DNA from: Haliscomenobacter sp.
GTDB lineage: Bacteria > Bacteroidota > Bacteroidia > Chitinophagales > Saprospiraceae
Direction: 5' to 3'
NCBI GenBank assembly: GCA_016713275.1
Contig: JADJPL010000004.1
Location: 496,001 to 560,000, forward strand
DNA: 64,000 nt
Shown here piece after piece: positions 42,081 to 50,681 of the stretch. A model generated the notes under the pieces. It ran no database searches. It was not told the DNA's origin and was given only the letters and a program-made list of their open reading frames with translations. Position numbers and translations under genes: made by a program. The stretch's first letter is position 1, and every line of letters starts with the position of its first letter.

Positions 42081-44340
42081 TTACCATGCCCCAGCACGGC
42101 TGCCAGATCAGGCAGTTCTCGTACCCCGGCTTTAGACGTACCAGGTACCTATGCTGCCCAGGGCAGGTCACGATGTTGTCGGCGCCAACCCCGTCGTCCA
42201 CCACCACTTCCAGCGCCTCGTAAATCAAGCTCACAGGGATATCTTTCGCCGCAGCGCATGCTGCTACGTTCAGCAGGGCCATATCCAGGGTTATTTCCGC
42301 GCTGCACGTCGTTGCGTCCAGCGTCACGTTGATCTTGCTGCCGCAGCCAACGCAATCGAACTGCACTTTCGGCCGAACCGTGACGGTGATATAGAAGGGA
42401 TCGCCTTCGCAGGTTTTTAGGCTGGTGGGGACGACCCGGTAGATGATCGTTTGGGTGACGCTAGTCAGGTTGGTCAGCACGTCCGTAATGACCGGACCCG
42501 CGCCGGGAGTGGCCGAGGTAAAGGTTTCTCCCTCTATATAGGGATTATTTTTTTGGGTAGCAGATCCTACGGCATCCACGCTGTACCAGGTAAACGCGCT
42601 TGCCACGCCATTGCCCAGGTTGTTCACGTTAGCCTGCAGGTCGTAGTCTACTTCGGTGCAAGTGTAGATGGTTTTGGCGTCGGGTTTGCCAACAGGTTCC
42701 GGATCAACAGCAATACGAATAAATCGCTGCCCGCACAGTTCGTCGGTGGGTTGTCCGCAATCTAAGATCCGGATGACCAAGTTATAGGTAACCTCAACGG
42801 TCGAACCCTGGACATTGGTCAGCGTTTCTTTAACTTCAGACACGACATCTTCAGCAGCATAACCTACGCTACTGGTAACGCCGTTGTAATCAACGCTAAC
42901 GATTTCAAACCGATAATCCACGCCTTCCACCCAATTCCCTGGGTTGGAAAGGAACACATCCACCTGGATTTCTTCTCTGGAACAGACCGTATCGTCCAGA
43001 GGGCTGAGCGGTACGATCCCGGTAAAGTCCATGCGCATGGTATACGGAGCAGTGCCGGTGTATTTTCCAACGGTTTCGCATAAGGTTTCGGAGTAATAAA
43101 AATAAGCCGAACCGGCGATTAAGGTTTGAAGGGAATTGGTAGCCCAGGGGGCTCCAACCAGAGCGTGCCTGCCGCTAATTCCAACCGAAAAACCGAAATA
43201 GTTAAGCGGGTCAGCATCCGAAGCAGTTATTTTTTGAAGCTGGGACCAAGAATTATCGCATTGGAGTTCGAAGAAATAAGCAGAACCTGCATTGGTTTGC
43301 CCATCCACGTCGTCGTCCGAAGCGCCAACAAGGATCATGTTGTCGCTAATAGAAACCGAGTTTCCAAATTTGTCGTCGCTACCGAGATCACTGGAGACAA
43401 TCGTTTGATCCAGGGCCCAGTCATTGAGTCCCAGCCTCTCGAAGACATATGCCTGCCCATCGGTACTATTTTCGTCTGGAGCGCCAATGACGGCATAAGT
43501 CCCATCAATGGCCACGGCATTTCCGAAATGGCCGCCGCCATCCGTATCCGGGGAAACCACTTTTTCGACCTGGGTCCAGGTGTTGGCAATAAATTCAAAG
43601 AAGTAGGCAGACCCGGCATCCGAATCGCCGCCGATATCGTCTCTGTTGGCGCCGACAACGACATACGTCGCATCGATGGCCACAGAAAACCCGAACTGGT
43701 CCCCAATGGCCCGGTCAGAGGCATTAATTTCCTGGGTTTGTGCCCAGTTATTCAATCCTAAGCGTTGGAAGATGAACGCGTCGCCGCGAGCTAAATCATT
43801 ATTTGGAGCGCCGACAACGGCGTAGTCGCCGCTGATTGAAACGGAAGTTCCAAAGCCGCCGCCTAAATCGGCATCCGAACCGGTGATCTTTTCAACTTCG
43901 GTCCAAGTACCAGCAATGCGTTCAAAGATATACGCTGCTCCTCGAGCGAAATTTTTGCCCCGCGCGCCAACAATCGCGTAATTCCCGCTAATGGATACCG
44001 AAGAACCAAATAAGTCGAGCGCAACCGCGTCGCTCGCGGTCAGTTTTTGCACCTGAGTCCAGGTACCGGCAATCCGTTCGAAAATATAGGCCGACCCCGC
44101 ATCGATCTTATCCCCAATGATCCCGCCCGGAATATTATCCATCCAGGCCCCAACAATGGCGTAGTCGCCGCTTATGGCAACGGAATACCCTAGTTGATCG
44201 TCTGCCCCTGCATCAGAAGCCAGCGCTTTCAGCACCTGATCCCAAGTCTGGGCGGTACTTGTAAAGGGGATTGCGAAAAGAGCAAGCGCAATACCCCAAA
44301 AGCGCCACTTGGTAAAAATAAGGCGTACAGGTTGTTTCAT
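37356..44340 (-). CDS. Giant T9SS-secreted surface protein B (seven FG-GAP repeats; frameshifts)
   Basis: The start is the ATG at 44340, which opens a clear signal peptide (FWGIALALFAIPFTSTAQ); an upstream in-frame ATG at 44415 is less likely. Seven FG-GAP/integrin-type repeats follow (about 40-420), each of the form FGxSVxISGxYAIVGA and DAGSAYxFE, enough for one seven-bladed propeller. Next come Ig-like segments, and from about 42080 the tail shared with protein A: Cys-rich HYR-like modules, carboxypeptidase-regulatory-like segment, dockerin-like repeats, cohesin-like domain and T9SS sorting domain ending TATKKMIILE. The frame breaks at about 40507-40535 (a replaced segment with a stop), 39374 (two bases missing against copy A) and 37742-37920. 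The product would be exported and anchored at the cell surface. Whether the breaks are real is discussed in the findings. Confidence 0.85.
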
Positions 44341-44750
44341 GAGAGATGATTTGTTTCGTATATCAATAAAACACATACCCCCTGAGGCCCAAAAGCCAAG
44401 GGGGGAAAAATTCAACCTTTTTGTTTGGAACGACGCGACAGGCGCCGTCTTTTTTCATGAGTAAACCGGAATAAGCAAACCCTAATTCAGGGGTCAGGGC
44501 TTTAAAACTGCACAAGAGGGGCAGGATGTAAAAGCGAAAAAATCCAACAGCGCTTTCAACTAGTAAAAGCTACTTTTAATAGCAAAGCTACTTCTTTTTG
44601 ATGAAATTATCCAATACCATGAATCAGGTATTTTCCTATCGCCTTACCCTGAACATGACCTCCCCTTCGTCAGGAAGAGCTCCTTTTCATCGCGAATACC
44701 TGAGCCAGGGGATGCCACAAAAGACCGGTTTAGCCCCAGGCTGCCAACAA
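44341..44750. other. Intergenic region upstream of giant gene B
   Basis: No gene is supported. The stretch contains an A/T-rich leader for gene B and nothing that matches a full promoter consensus. Confidence 0.5.
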
Positions 44751-44753
44751 ATA

Positions 44754-44849
44754 GGGGGCTATCTCAAAAGACCATTTTTTGCCTCTGGCATGAAATTTTA
44801 GTTTCTTTTTTTGCTGCCTTGGGCACAAACCGTCTTCTGAGACAGCCCC
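44754..44849. repeat. Palindromic MITE-like element, copy 3
   Basis: Ends gggggctatctcaaaagac and gtcttctgagacagcccc are inverted repeats. The inner words gcctctggcatgaaatttta and tttgctgccttgggca match copy 2, but the long inner hairpin is absent. Confidence 0.8.
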
Positions 44850-44861
44850 ATCCAACGTCCA

Positions 44862-44922
44862 ATGTCTCCCGTCTCCCGTCCACCGTCCACCGTCCACCGT
44901 CCACCGTCTCCCGTCCACCGTC
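44862..44922. repeat. CCGTCCACCGTC tandem repeat
   Basis: A seven-base unit ccaccgt is repeated with ctcccgt variants up to the stop codon of the DAHP synthase gene. The complement of this unit occurs at 8358-8375. Confidence 0.85.
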
Positions 44923-46000
44923 TACTCCTCCCCCATCACCTTCTCCTGATGGTTGATGGATTCCTCGTGGATAGAGCGCAAGAGGATGGTGACGAAATCT
45001 TCGCTCAGGCCTTTATTCTTGCCTTTGGCGATGCCGCGGTCCAGGATCTCCGTCCAGCGGTTGGTTTGGAGGATGGCGATGTTGTTGCGTTTTTGTAGCG
45101 GCCGATGCCTTCGGCGAGCTGCATGCGGCGGCCCAGGAGGTTGAGGAGCTCTTCGTCGATCTCGTCAATCTCGTGGCGCAGGTGTTCGAGGTTGTGCACG
45201 TACTCGGGGTCGTCGGAGCTGAGTTGGCGCAGTTTGAGATGGCTGACCAGGTCTCCGTACTGGGCGGGCGTGATCTGCTGGGCGGCATCGCTCCAGGCTT
45301 CATCCGGACGTGGATGTACTTCGGTCATGAGACCGTCGTAGTTGAGATCCAGGGCGCGCTGGGCAATGTCCAGCAAGGTGTCCCGGCGACCGCAGATGTG
45401 GCTGTTGTCGCAGATGATCTGCAGGTCGGGAAACAAGCGGCGCAATTCGATGGGAATCTGCCAGCGCGGCACGTTGCGGTAGGACGTTTCGCCATGGTGG
45501 GAAAATCCCCGGTGGATGACCGCGATGCGGCGGATGCCTGCATTATAGATTCGCTCCACGGCGCCGAGCCAGAGCTTGAGATCTGGGTTGACCGGATTTT
45601 TGACGATCACCGGAATATCTACCCCTTTCAGCGCGTCGGCCACTTCCTGGACGGAAAACGGATTGACCGTAGTCCGGGCGCCGAGCCAAAGCACGTCGAT
45701 CCCGTACTTGAGGGCTTCAAATACGTGCTGGGTGTTGGCCACTTCGGTGGTCGTCTTCATGCCGGTCTCTTCCTTTACTTTGCGTAACCAGCCAAGACCG
45801 ACGGTCCCGATGCCTTCAAATTCCCCCGGACGGGTTCTCGGTTTCCAGATACCGGCGCGGAAGAGGTCTACGTAGCCTAACTGCGCCAGTTCCCTGGCCG
45901 TCTGGAGCACTTGTTCTTCTGTTTCTGCACTGCAAGGCCCCGCAATCAACACCGGACGGTTGTTGGGGCGGTCGAAGATGGGTTGGATGTTCATTTGCAT
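44922..46000 (-). CDS. Bifunctional DAHP synthase/chorismate mutase (3' frameshift)
   Basis: Residues 1-260 form a KDSA/AroG-type DAHP synthase (PVLIAGPCSAETEEQ, FRAGIWKPRTRPGEFEG, IVKNPVNPDLKLW, AVIHRGFSHHG, ICDNSHICGRRD). It joins phosphoenolpyruvate and erythrose 4-phosphate at the start of the shikimate pathway. A C-terminal AroQ-type chorismate mutase follows (LRHEIDEIDEELLNLLGRRMQLAEGIGRYK). As read, the protein ends abnormally at 45005; one more T in the T5 run at 45090-45094 gives RNNIAILQTNRWTEILDRGIAKGKNKGLSEDFV and a stop at 44922, the expected mutase C-terminus, for about 359 residues. It is the last gene of the pheA operon, 109 bases after tyrA, with a repeat array in that gap. 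Confidence 0.92.
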
Positions 46001-46014
46001 TTTTTTTAAGTTGA

Positions 46015-46108
46015 GGATCTTAAGGATGTAGAGGATGCAGAGGATGTAGAGGATGTAAAGGATGTAAAGGATGTAGGGTTATTTCGTACATCGTACTTCG
46101 TACATCGA
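46015..46108. repeat. GGATGTAGA and CGTACATCGTAC repeats
   Basis: Nine-base units ggatgtaga/ggatgtaaa (46022-46077) are followed by tacatcgtacttcgtacatcg. They lie between tyrA and the DAHP synthase gene within the operon. The same families recur at 51740-51810 and 59690-59835. Confidence 0.85.
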
Positions 46109-46109
46109 G

Positions 46110-46951
46110 TTATGAAATAATTTTCCTGATCGAATTCGCTTCCTGAATAAGTTGATAAAACGTATCGAAATCCTTTTTAATCAGCAAACTGCGGAAACGG
46201 GAGAGCTGATTGATGTGTTCGTCGAGCACGTCGAGGACGTTATCGCGGTTCTGGCGGAAGATGGGCACCCACATATCGGGGGAGCTTTTCGCCAGGCGAA
46301 CGGTGGAGCTGAAACCCGAGCTGGCGAGTTCAAAAATCCGACCCTCGTCCTTCTCCTTGGACAATACCGTCAGGGCAAGGGCAAAAGAACTGATATGGGA
46401 AATATGGGAAATATAGGCCGTATGGACATCGTGGGACGCCGGGTCCAGACGGGCTATTTTCATGGGGATGGAACGAAACATGCGCTCTACCAATTCCACC
46501 GCGTCGGGGTCGCTGCGTTCCGTTTCGCATAAAACGGTATACTTCTGGTCAAACAAATTGGGGATCGCCGCTTCCGGTCCGGAATACTCGGTTCCCGCCA
46601 TGGGGTGGGAAGAAACAAACCTTCCCCGGTTTGGATGGGACCGGAGTCCTTCCAGAAGGCTTTCTTTGGTAGAACCCACTTCGACCACGACCTGATGGGG
46701 CTTGATCTGGTCGAGGATTTTGGGAATCACGTGCACCATGACATCGACCGGAATGGCGACGACGATGCGGTCGGCCTGGGGATAGCCTGGTCCATAGGGG
46801 CATCTTCGTCGATCAACCGCCGCCGAACGGCCTTGTCCAGGTTTTCCTGGCTGACGTCTACCCCGATGATCCGTTTTGCAAAGCCATTTTCTTTGAGCGA
46901 AATCGCCAAAGATCCTCCGATCAATCCGATGCCTACGATCGCGATAGTCAT
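46110..46951 (-). CDS. tyrA: Prephenate dehydrogenase (frameshifted)
   Basis: The N-terminal Rossmann segment (TIAIVGIGLIGGSLAISLKENGFA) and the catalytic region (VVVEVGSTKE, SSHPMAGTEYSG with the conserved His) are typical of TyrA, which oxidatively decarboxylates prephenate to 4-hydroxyphenylpyruvate for tyrosine. The two halves are in different frames: MDQA continues as QADRIVVAIPVDVMVHVIP if one C is added to the run at 46778-46781. The intact protein would have about 280 residues. No ACT domain is present. It lies 13 bases after the aminotransferase in the aromatic operon. Confidence 0.92.
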
Positions 46952-46964
46952 AGTAGGGAAAAAT

Positions 46965-48149
46965 TTATGCGTTTGAGTTGGTTATATGTTCTTTTATCCG
47001 TTTCAGCGCTTCCGCGTAAAGTTCGCGGTCGCTGCACAGGGAAATCCGGATATAGGGGTCGCCCTGGGAGCCAAAGATCCCCCCTGGCGTAAGGAATACG
47101 TGGGCTTTTTCCAGGACCTCATCCGAGAGGGCAAACCCGTCGTCGTATCCTTGCGGAATGCGGGCCCACACGAACATGCCTACCTGACCTGGGTCGTAAG
47201 CACAATTGAGTGCATCGAGGAGTTGGTATACGAGATCCCGCCGTTGGCGGTACACCGCATTCAATTCCTGGTACCATTCCGGCGGTTGCTGAAGCGCCCG
47301 GACGGCCGCGAGCTGGAGGGGCTTGAACATTCCGGAATCCATATTGCTTTTGAAACGCAGGACGGTATCCAGGTATACCTTCCGGCCAGCGACCATCCCA
47401 ATCCGCCAGCCCGCCATGTTGTGGGCTTTGCTGAGTGAATTGAGTTCCAGGGCGACATCCATGGCGCCCGGGGTGCGAAGCAAGCTGACGGGGTGTTCGT
47501 TCAGAATAAAGGTATAGGGGTTGTCGTTCACCAGGAGGATGCCATGGCTTCGGGCGAAGGCGACCAGATCGGCGAAAAACCCCGGATCGGCCTGTGCGCC
47601 GGTCGGCATGTTGGGGTAATTAAGCCACATCAGTTTGACCTTGTTCAGGTTGGCGGCAGACAGCGCATCCAGGTCGGGCATCCAGTTCCGGTCCGCTTCC
47701 AGGAAATAATCCCGGATCTTGGCGCCGGTGAGGTGCGCTACCGAGCGGTAGGCGGGGTACCCGGGGTTCGGAACCAGGACTTCGTCTCCTTCCTCAAGGT
47801 AGCTCATGGAGATATGAAGAATGCCCTCCTTGGAGCCGATCAGGGGCAAAATTTCCCCTTCCGGATCGAGGTCTACCTCAAAATACGTCTGGTACCACTC
47901 CGCCAACGCCCGGCGCAACTCCGGGATCCCGTTGTAGCTTTGGTAGGCATGGACGTCGGGCCGACGGGCCTGAAGAGCCAGTTCATCGATGACGGCCTCT
48001 GCCGGCGGCAGGTCCGGGCTCCCGATACCCAAATTAAGTACCTGTTTGCCTTCGGCGCGCATCCGGGCGATTTCCCGCAGTTTGCGGGAGAAGTAGTATT
48101 CTTCGACGACTCCCATGCGGCTGGCAGGGGAGATGATGGGGTGCATCAT
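46965..48149 (-). CDS. Class I/II aminotransferase, probably aromatic amino acid
   Basis: The 394-residue fold-type I PLP enzyme has LNLGIGSPDLPP near the N-terminus, NYPNMPTGA (substrate-contacting Asn), NDNPYTF, and NSLSKAHNMAGWRIG with the Schiff-base Lys, followed by R in YIRISLCS for the substrate carboxylate. Its position between pheA and tyrA suggests transamination of phenylpyruvate and 4-hydroxyphenylpyruvate, the last step to Phe and Tyr. Substrate choice is inferred from context, since this subfamily also includes LL-diaminopimelate and aspartate aminotransferases. Confidence 0.88.
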   Translation of the reverse strand: MMHPIISPASRMGVVEEYYFSRKLREIARMRAEGKQVLNLGIGSPDLPPAEAVIDELALQARRPDVHAYQSYNGIPELRRALAEWYQTYFEVDLDPEGEILPLIGSKEGILHISMSYLEEGDEVLVPNPGYPAYRSVAHLTGAKIRDYFLEADRNWMPDLDALSAANLNKVKLMWLNYPNMPTGAQADPGFFADLVAFARSHGILLVNDNPYTFILNEHPVSLLRTPGAMDVALELNSLSKAHNMAGWRIGMVAGRKVYLDTVLRFKSNMDSGMFKPLQLAAVRALQQPPEWYQELNAVYRQRRDLVYQLLDALNCAYDPGQVGMFVWARIPQGYDDGFALSDEVLEKAHVFLTPGGIFGSQGDPYIRISLCSDRELYAEALKRIKEHITNSNA

Positions 48150-48185
48150 GGTAATGAGTTCAAAAGTTGAAGGCGTAATTAACCA

Positions 48186-48212
48186 GGCACAAGGCGTAAG
48201 GCATAAGGCGTT
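48186..48212. repeat. GGCGTAAGG short repeat inside the operon
   Basis: cacaaggcgtaaggcataaggcg lies between pheA and the aminotransferase. It is the same family as 37049-37083 and the complement of 8391-8421. Confidence 0.75.
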
Positions 48213-48245
48213 CTTGCTTCTAAAGTCTGACCTCTAACGTCTAAT

Positions 48246-49139
48246 CTAATCCTCATACAACTGTCCCTGCTTGTACGCGCCCATGATCTTAAGTTCGTGG
48301 GTGAGGGGGCGGATCGCATCGATTGCCTGATCGTACCCTACGTTCCCTTCTACTACAAAATCGATGAAAAACAGGTATTCCCACGGTTTGCCGATAATGG
48401 GGGCCGACTGGATTTTGGTGAGGTTGACCCCGTAGGCGGCGAGAACGGCGAGCACTTTATACAGGCTGCCGACGGTGTGTCCGGTGGCGAAGCTGATCGA
48501 TACTTTATCTGCTCCGGCTACGGGCTGAGCGGCGTCTTCATGAGCGAGGACCAGGAAGCGGGTAAAATTGAGTTTATTCGTCTCGATACTGGGGGCCAGG
48601 ATCTCCATGCCGTACATGGACGCAGCCATAGCGCTGGCGATGGCCCCAATGCCTTTTAGTCCTTTTGACTGGATATTGTAAGCCGCCAGGGCGGTATCTT
48701 CGATCTCGATCAACCGGATATGCGGAAATTGCTGGAAATACTCGCGGCACTGGTCGAGCGCGATGGGATGCGAATGCACTTCGGTCAGATCCTGGATCGA
48801 CTGACCGGGGAGGGCCATCAGGTTTTGTTTGATGCGCAAGTATACTTCTCCAATGATTTTCAGGGAAGCCTGGTTCAACAGTTTGTAGTTGGCCATCAGA
48901 CTGCCCGCGAGGGTGTTTTCGATGGCCATCAGCCCGGTATCTACGCCGTCTTTTTCCACGAGCCGGCGGACCAGTTCGTTGAACGTCAGGGCGGGAACGA
49001 TATCCAGCGGCCTGCCGTCGAAGCAGAAACGAGCGGCGATATCGTGAAATGCTCCGGGGTAGCCCTGGATGCAGACCCGCAGCGGCTCGGGCTCCGCGCC
49101 GGCGGCAATGGGAGAAGGTTCGGGTAAAGAAGAGAACAT
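48246..49139 (-). CDS. pheA: Prephenate dehydratase
   Basis: The 297-residue protein has a PDT domain (VCIQGYPGAFHDIAA, GLMAIENTLAGSL, EVHSHPIALDQCREYF, DTALAAYNI, GAIASAMAASMYGMEIL, TRFLVLA) and a C-terminal ACT domain (about 205-285; GSLYKVLAVLAAYGVNLTKIQSAPIIGKPWEYLFFIDF). It converts prephenate to phenylpyruvate. No chorismate mutase is fused; that activity is in the last gene of the operon. The ACT motif that binds Phe, often ESRP, reads QSAP here, so feedback inhibition may differ. It is the first gene after a leader with two attenuators. Confidence 0.94.
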   Translation of the reverse strand: MFSSLPEPSPIAAGAEPEPLRVCIQGYPGAFHDIAARFCFDGRPLDIVPALTFNELVRRLVEKDGVDTGLMAIENTLAGSLMANYKLLNQASLKIIGEVYLRIKQNLMALPGQSIQDLTEVHSHPIALDQCREYFQQFPHIRLIEIEDTALAAYNIQSKGLKGIGAIASAMAASMYGMEILAPSIETNKLNFTRFLVLAHEDAAQPVAGADKVSISFATGHTVGSLYKVLAVLAAYGVNLTKIQSAPIIGKPWEYLFFIDFVVEGNVGYDQAIDAIRPLTHELKIMGAYKQGQLYED

Positions 49140-49160
49140 GCGCTATGCAGTTTAAGTGAA

Positions 49161-49187
49161 CAAAAAAGTCCCGGCGATGCGGGACTT
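49161..49187 (-). terminator. Attenuator terminator 2, just before pheA
   Basis: On the minus strand AAGTCCCG, a six-base loop and CGGGACTT form an 8-bp stem followed by T6. It ends about 20 bases before the pheA start codon, so it must be a conditional terminator. Its 5' arm (49180-49187) overlaps the 3' arm of the antiterminator. Confidence 0.9.
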
Positions 49188-49228
49188 CCAGAACGAAAGG
49201 CGGCAAACCGCCCGGAGCTGGAAGTCCC
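49181..49228 (-). promoter_or_regulatory. Antiterminator stem of attenuator 2
   Basis: GGGACTTCCAG (49228-49218), starting right at the leader stop codon, is perfectly complementary over 11 bases to CTGGAAGTCCC (49191-49181). A small GGCGG/CCGCC hairpin lies inside. Formation of this stem excludes the terminator at 49161-49187. A ribosome stalled on the Phe/Tyr codons would leave the first arm free; a ribosome at the stop codon would cover it. Confidence 0.85.
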
Positions 49229-49303
49229 TCAGGAGCCGTTGAAATAAAAATAAAAACCAAAAACGCTCGAACCGGCAACGAACCGGTCAGGGTGATGCTT
49301 CAT
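49229..49303 (-). CDS. Phe/Tyr-rich leader peptide 2 of the pheA operon
   Basis: An ATG at 49303 opens a 24-codon frame with five Phe and two Tyr; the run FGFYFYF sits three residues before the TGA at 49231-49229. The stop codon abuts the first arm of the antiterminator. This is the classic design of an attenuation leader peptide, comparable in principle with pheL of enterobacteria. Confidence 0.88.
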   Translation of the reverse strand: MKHHPDRFVAGSSVFGFYFYFNGS

Positions 49304-49357
49304 ATTTGGTTTTGGTTTGGGAGGGCCGGCGCGCAAACGCCTCCCTCGGGTTAGGGC

Positions 49358-49387
49358 AAAAAAAAAGTCCCGTTTCCGGGACCCTTT
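49358..49387 (-). terminator. Attenuator terminator 1
   Basis: On the minus strand (AAAGG)GTCCCG, loop GAAA and CGGGAC are followed by a run of nine T. It lies 45 bases after the stop of leader peptide 1 and upstream of leader peptide 2, so full-length transcripts must pass both terminators. Confidence 0.88.
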
Positions 49388-49431
49388 CTTTTATCTTTCA
49401 GCTGCCTGAACAACAAAATCCAGCAATCCCT

Positions 49432-49494
49432 TTACGGTTGGCCGTAAAAGTAAAAGCTGAAAAAATAATATCCATTGTTGCTTGCAGCGTGCAT
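49432..49494 (-). CDS. Tyr/Phe-rich leader peptide 1 of the pheA operon
   Basis: An ATG at 49494, about 14 bases after the predicted transcription start, opens a 20-codon frame ending in TAA at 49434-49432. Residues 9-17 read YYFFSFYFY: four Phe and four Tyr. Eight bases inside this run (TTTCAGCT) are complementary to AGCTGAAA at 49403-49396, ahead of the first terminator, which may be part of the switch. The full alternative fold could not be resolved by eye. Confidence 0.82.
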   Translation of the reverse strand: MHAASNNGYYFFSFYFYGQP

Positions 49495-49514
49495 AGATTC
49501 GAAGCGTTATGCGG

Positions 49515-49546
49515 CAAACCTAAAGATTAATCCAGGGATGAGCAAA
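49515..49546 (-). promoter_or_regulatory. Promoter of the aromatic operon leader
   Basis: On the minus strand TTTG (49546-49543), a 20-base spacer and TAGGTTTG (49522-49515) fit the Bacteroidota consensus. Transcription would begin close to 49508, just before leader peptide 1. No second promoter was found between the two attenuators. Confidence 0.78.
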
Positions 49547-49580
49547 AAAACCGCACACATTTTTTCAAGTTTTTTCAACA

Positions 49581-49667
49581 GGGCTGTCTCAAAAGGTCGG
49601 TCTTGCCCCTGGCCGCCAAAAAATAGTTTCCTGCCGGTGGCAAAGACTGGTCTTTTGAGACAGCCCC
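49581..49667. repeat. Palindromic MITE-like element, copy 4
   Basis: Ends gggctgtctcaaaaggtc and gtcttttgagacagcccc are nearly perfect inverted repeats around a different core with its own arms (cctggccgcc, ctgccggtggcaaag). It lies between the aromatic operon promoter and the divergent secreted-protein gene. Confidence 0.8.
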
Positions 49668-49738
49668 AGGATGGAAAGGAGACAAACCTAAAAGTTCCCA
49701 ATATTCTCTTAAATTAGCGCCAAACGAATCCAACCGGC

Positions 49739-50650
49739 ATGAGAATCCTATCCTTCTTCTTTTTTTGGTGGGTAATTGCACATCAGCTTTTTGCCCAGGC
49801 GCCTGTGACCAACCTGTACCTGTTCGACCTGCGCCGTCAGGGGGACACGTTATTTCAGTTTGTCAAACCGCGGTATCTGACCTACTTTAACGCCAACGGA
49901 TACAACAACCACCCGTTCTTCGCGTCCGCCGACGAAGTGTATTTTTCTTCCCAAAATCCTCAGGATGAACAACCGGATATCGTTCGGGTCTCTCTTCGGG
50001 ACAGCAGCCTGATCAAGCTCACCAACACCTACGAAGGAGAGTATTCTCCCAGGAAGCCTTATTTTGAGTATTCCAACTACTATATCGTACGCATGGAATT
50101 TCTCGGCCAGGACACGCTTATCCGGCTTTGGCAGGTGCCCAATTCGGGGTTTGGAGGTACAGGATCGCATCCGGTATTCCAGAATTACACGAATGTGGGG
50201 TACTACGAGTTTATCACGCAACGCCTGGTAGCCCTGCACCTCAACGACACGCCCAACACCCTCGCCCTGGGTATTCCGGAGACCGACAACGTCACACCGA
50301 TTGCTTACCATATTGGCCGTTGTTTCCGTTTACTACCTTTTACCAATAACCTCATTTACCTTCAGAAAAGCAGCACCGGTGAAAAACCGATGCTCATGAG
50401 CATCGACCTCCGGAGTTCCGTTAACCGGCCGCCTGCCGTCCCGCTCGTCGAATCGATTGCCAATAGCGAAGACTTTGCTCTGCTCAACGACGGCACCATC
50501 CTCATGGCTGCCGGAAGCAAGCTCTACAAATTCAAGCCTAAAGCCGACCGGACCTGGGTGCAAATCGCCGACTTTGCCGAGCACAACCTCACCAAAATCA
50601 CCCGGATGGAGGTCAACCGCGAAAACAACCGGATCATTCTCGTCAATTAA
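49739..50650 (+). CDS. Secreted TolB/PD40-like propeller protein
   Basis: The 303-residue protein has a signal peptide (RILSFFFFWWVIAHQLFAQ) and repeats in which FASADEVYFSSQN, DIVRVSLRDSSLIKLTNTYEGEYSPRKPYF and ILMAAGSKLYKFKPKADRTWVQIADF resemble WD40-like PD40 blades. A periplasmic location is likely. The function is not known. The next gene starts 32 bases downstream on the same strand, so it may be cotranscribed with the dipeptide epimerase. Confidence 0.75.
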   Translation: MRILSFFFFWWVIAHQLFAQAPVTNLYLFDLRRQGDTLFQFVKPRYLTYFNANGYNNHPFFASADEVYFSSQNPQDEQPDIVRVSLRDSSLIKLTNTYEGEYSPRKPYFEYSNYYIVRMEFLGQDTLIRLWQVPNSGFGGTGSHPVFQNYTNVGYYEFITQRLVALHLNDTPNTLALGIPETDNVTPIAYHIGRCFRLLPFTNNLIYLQKSSTGEKPMLMSIDLRSSVNRPPAVPLVESIANSEDFALLNDGTILMAAGSKLYKFKPKADRTWVQIADFAEHNLTKITRMEVNRENNRIILVN

Positions 50651-50681
50651 CCGTCTTTTCCGGATCAAACACGTTGCTTAT

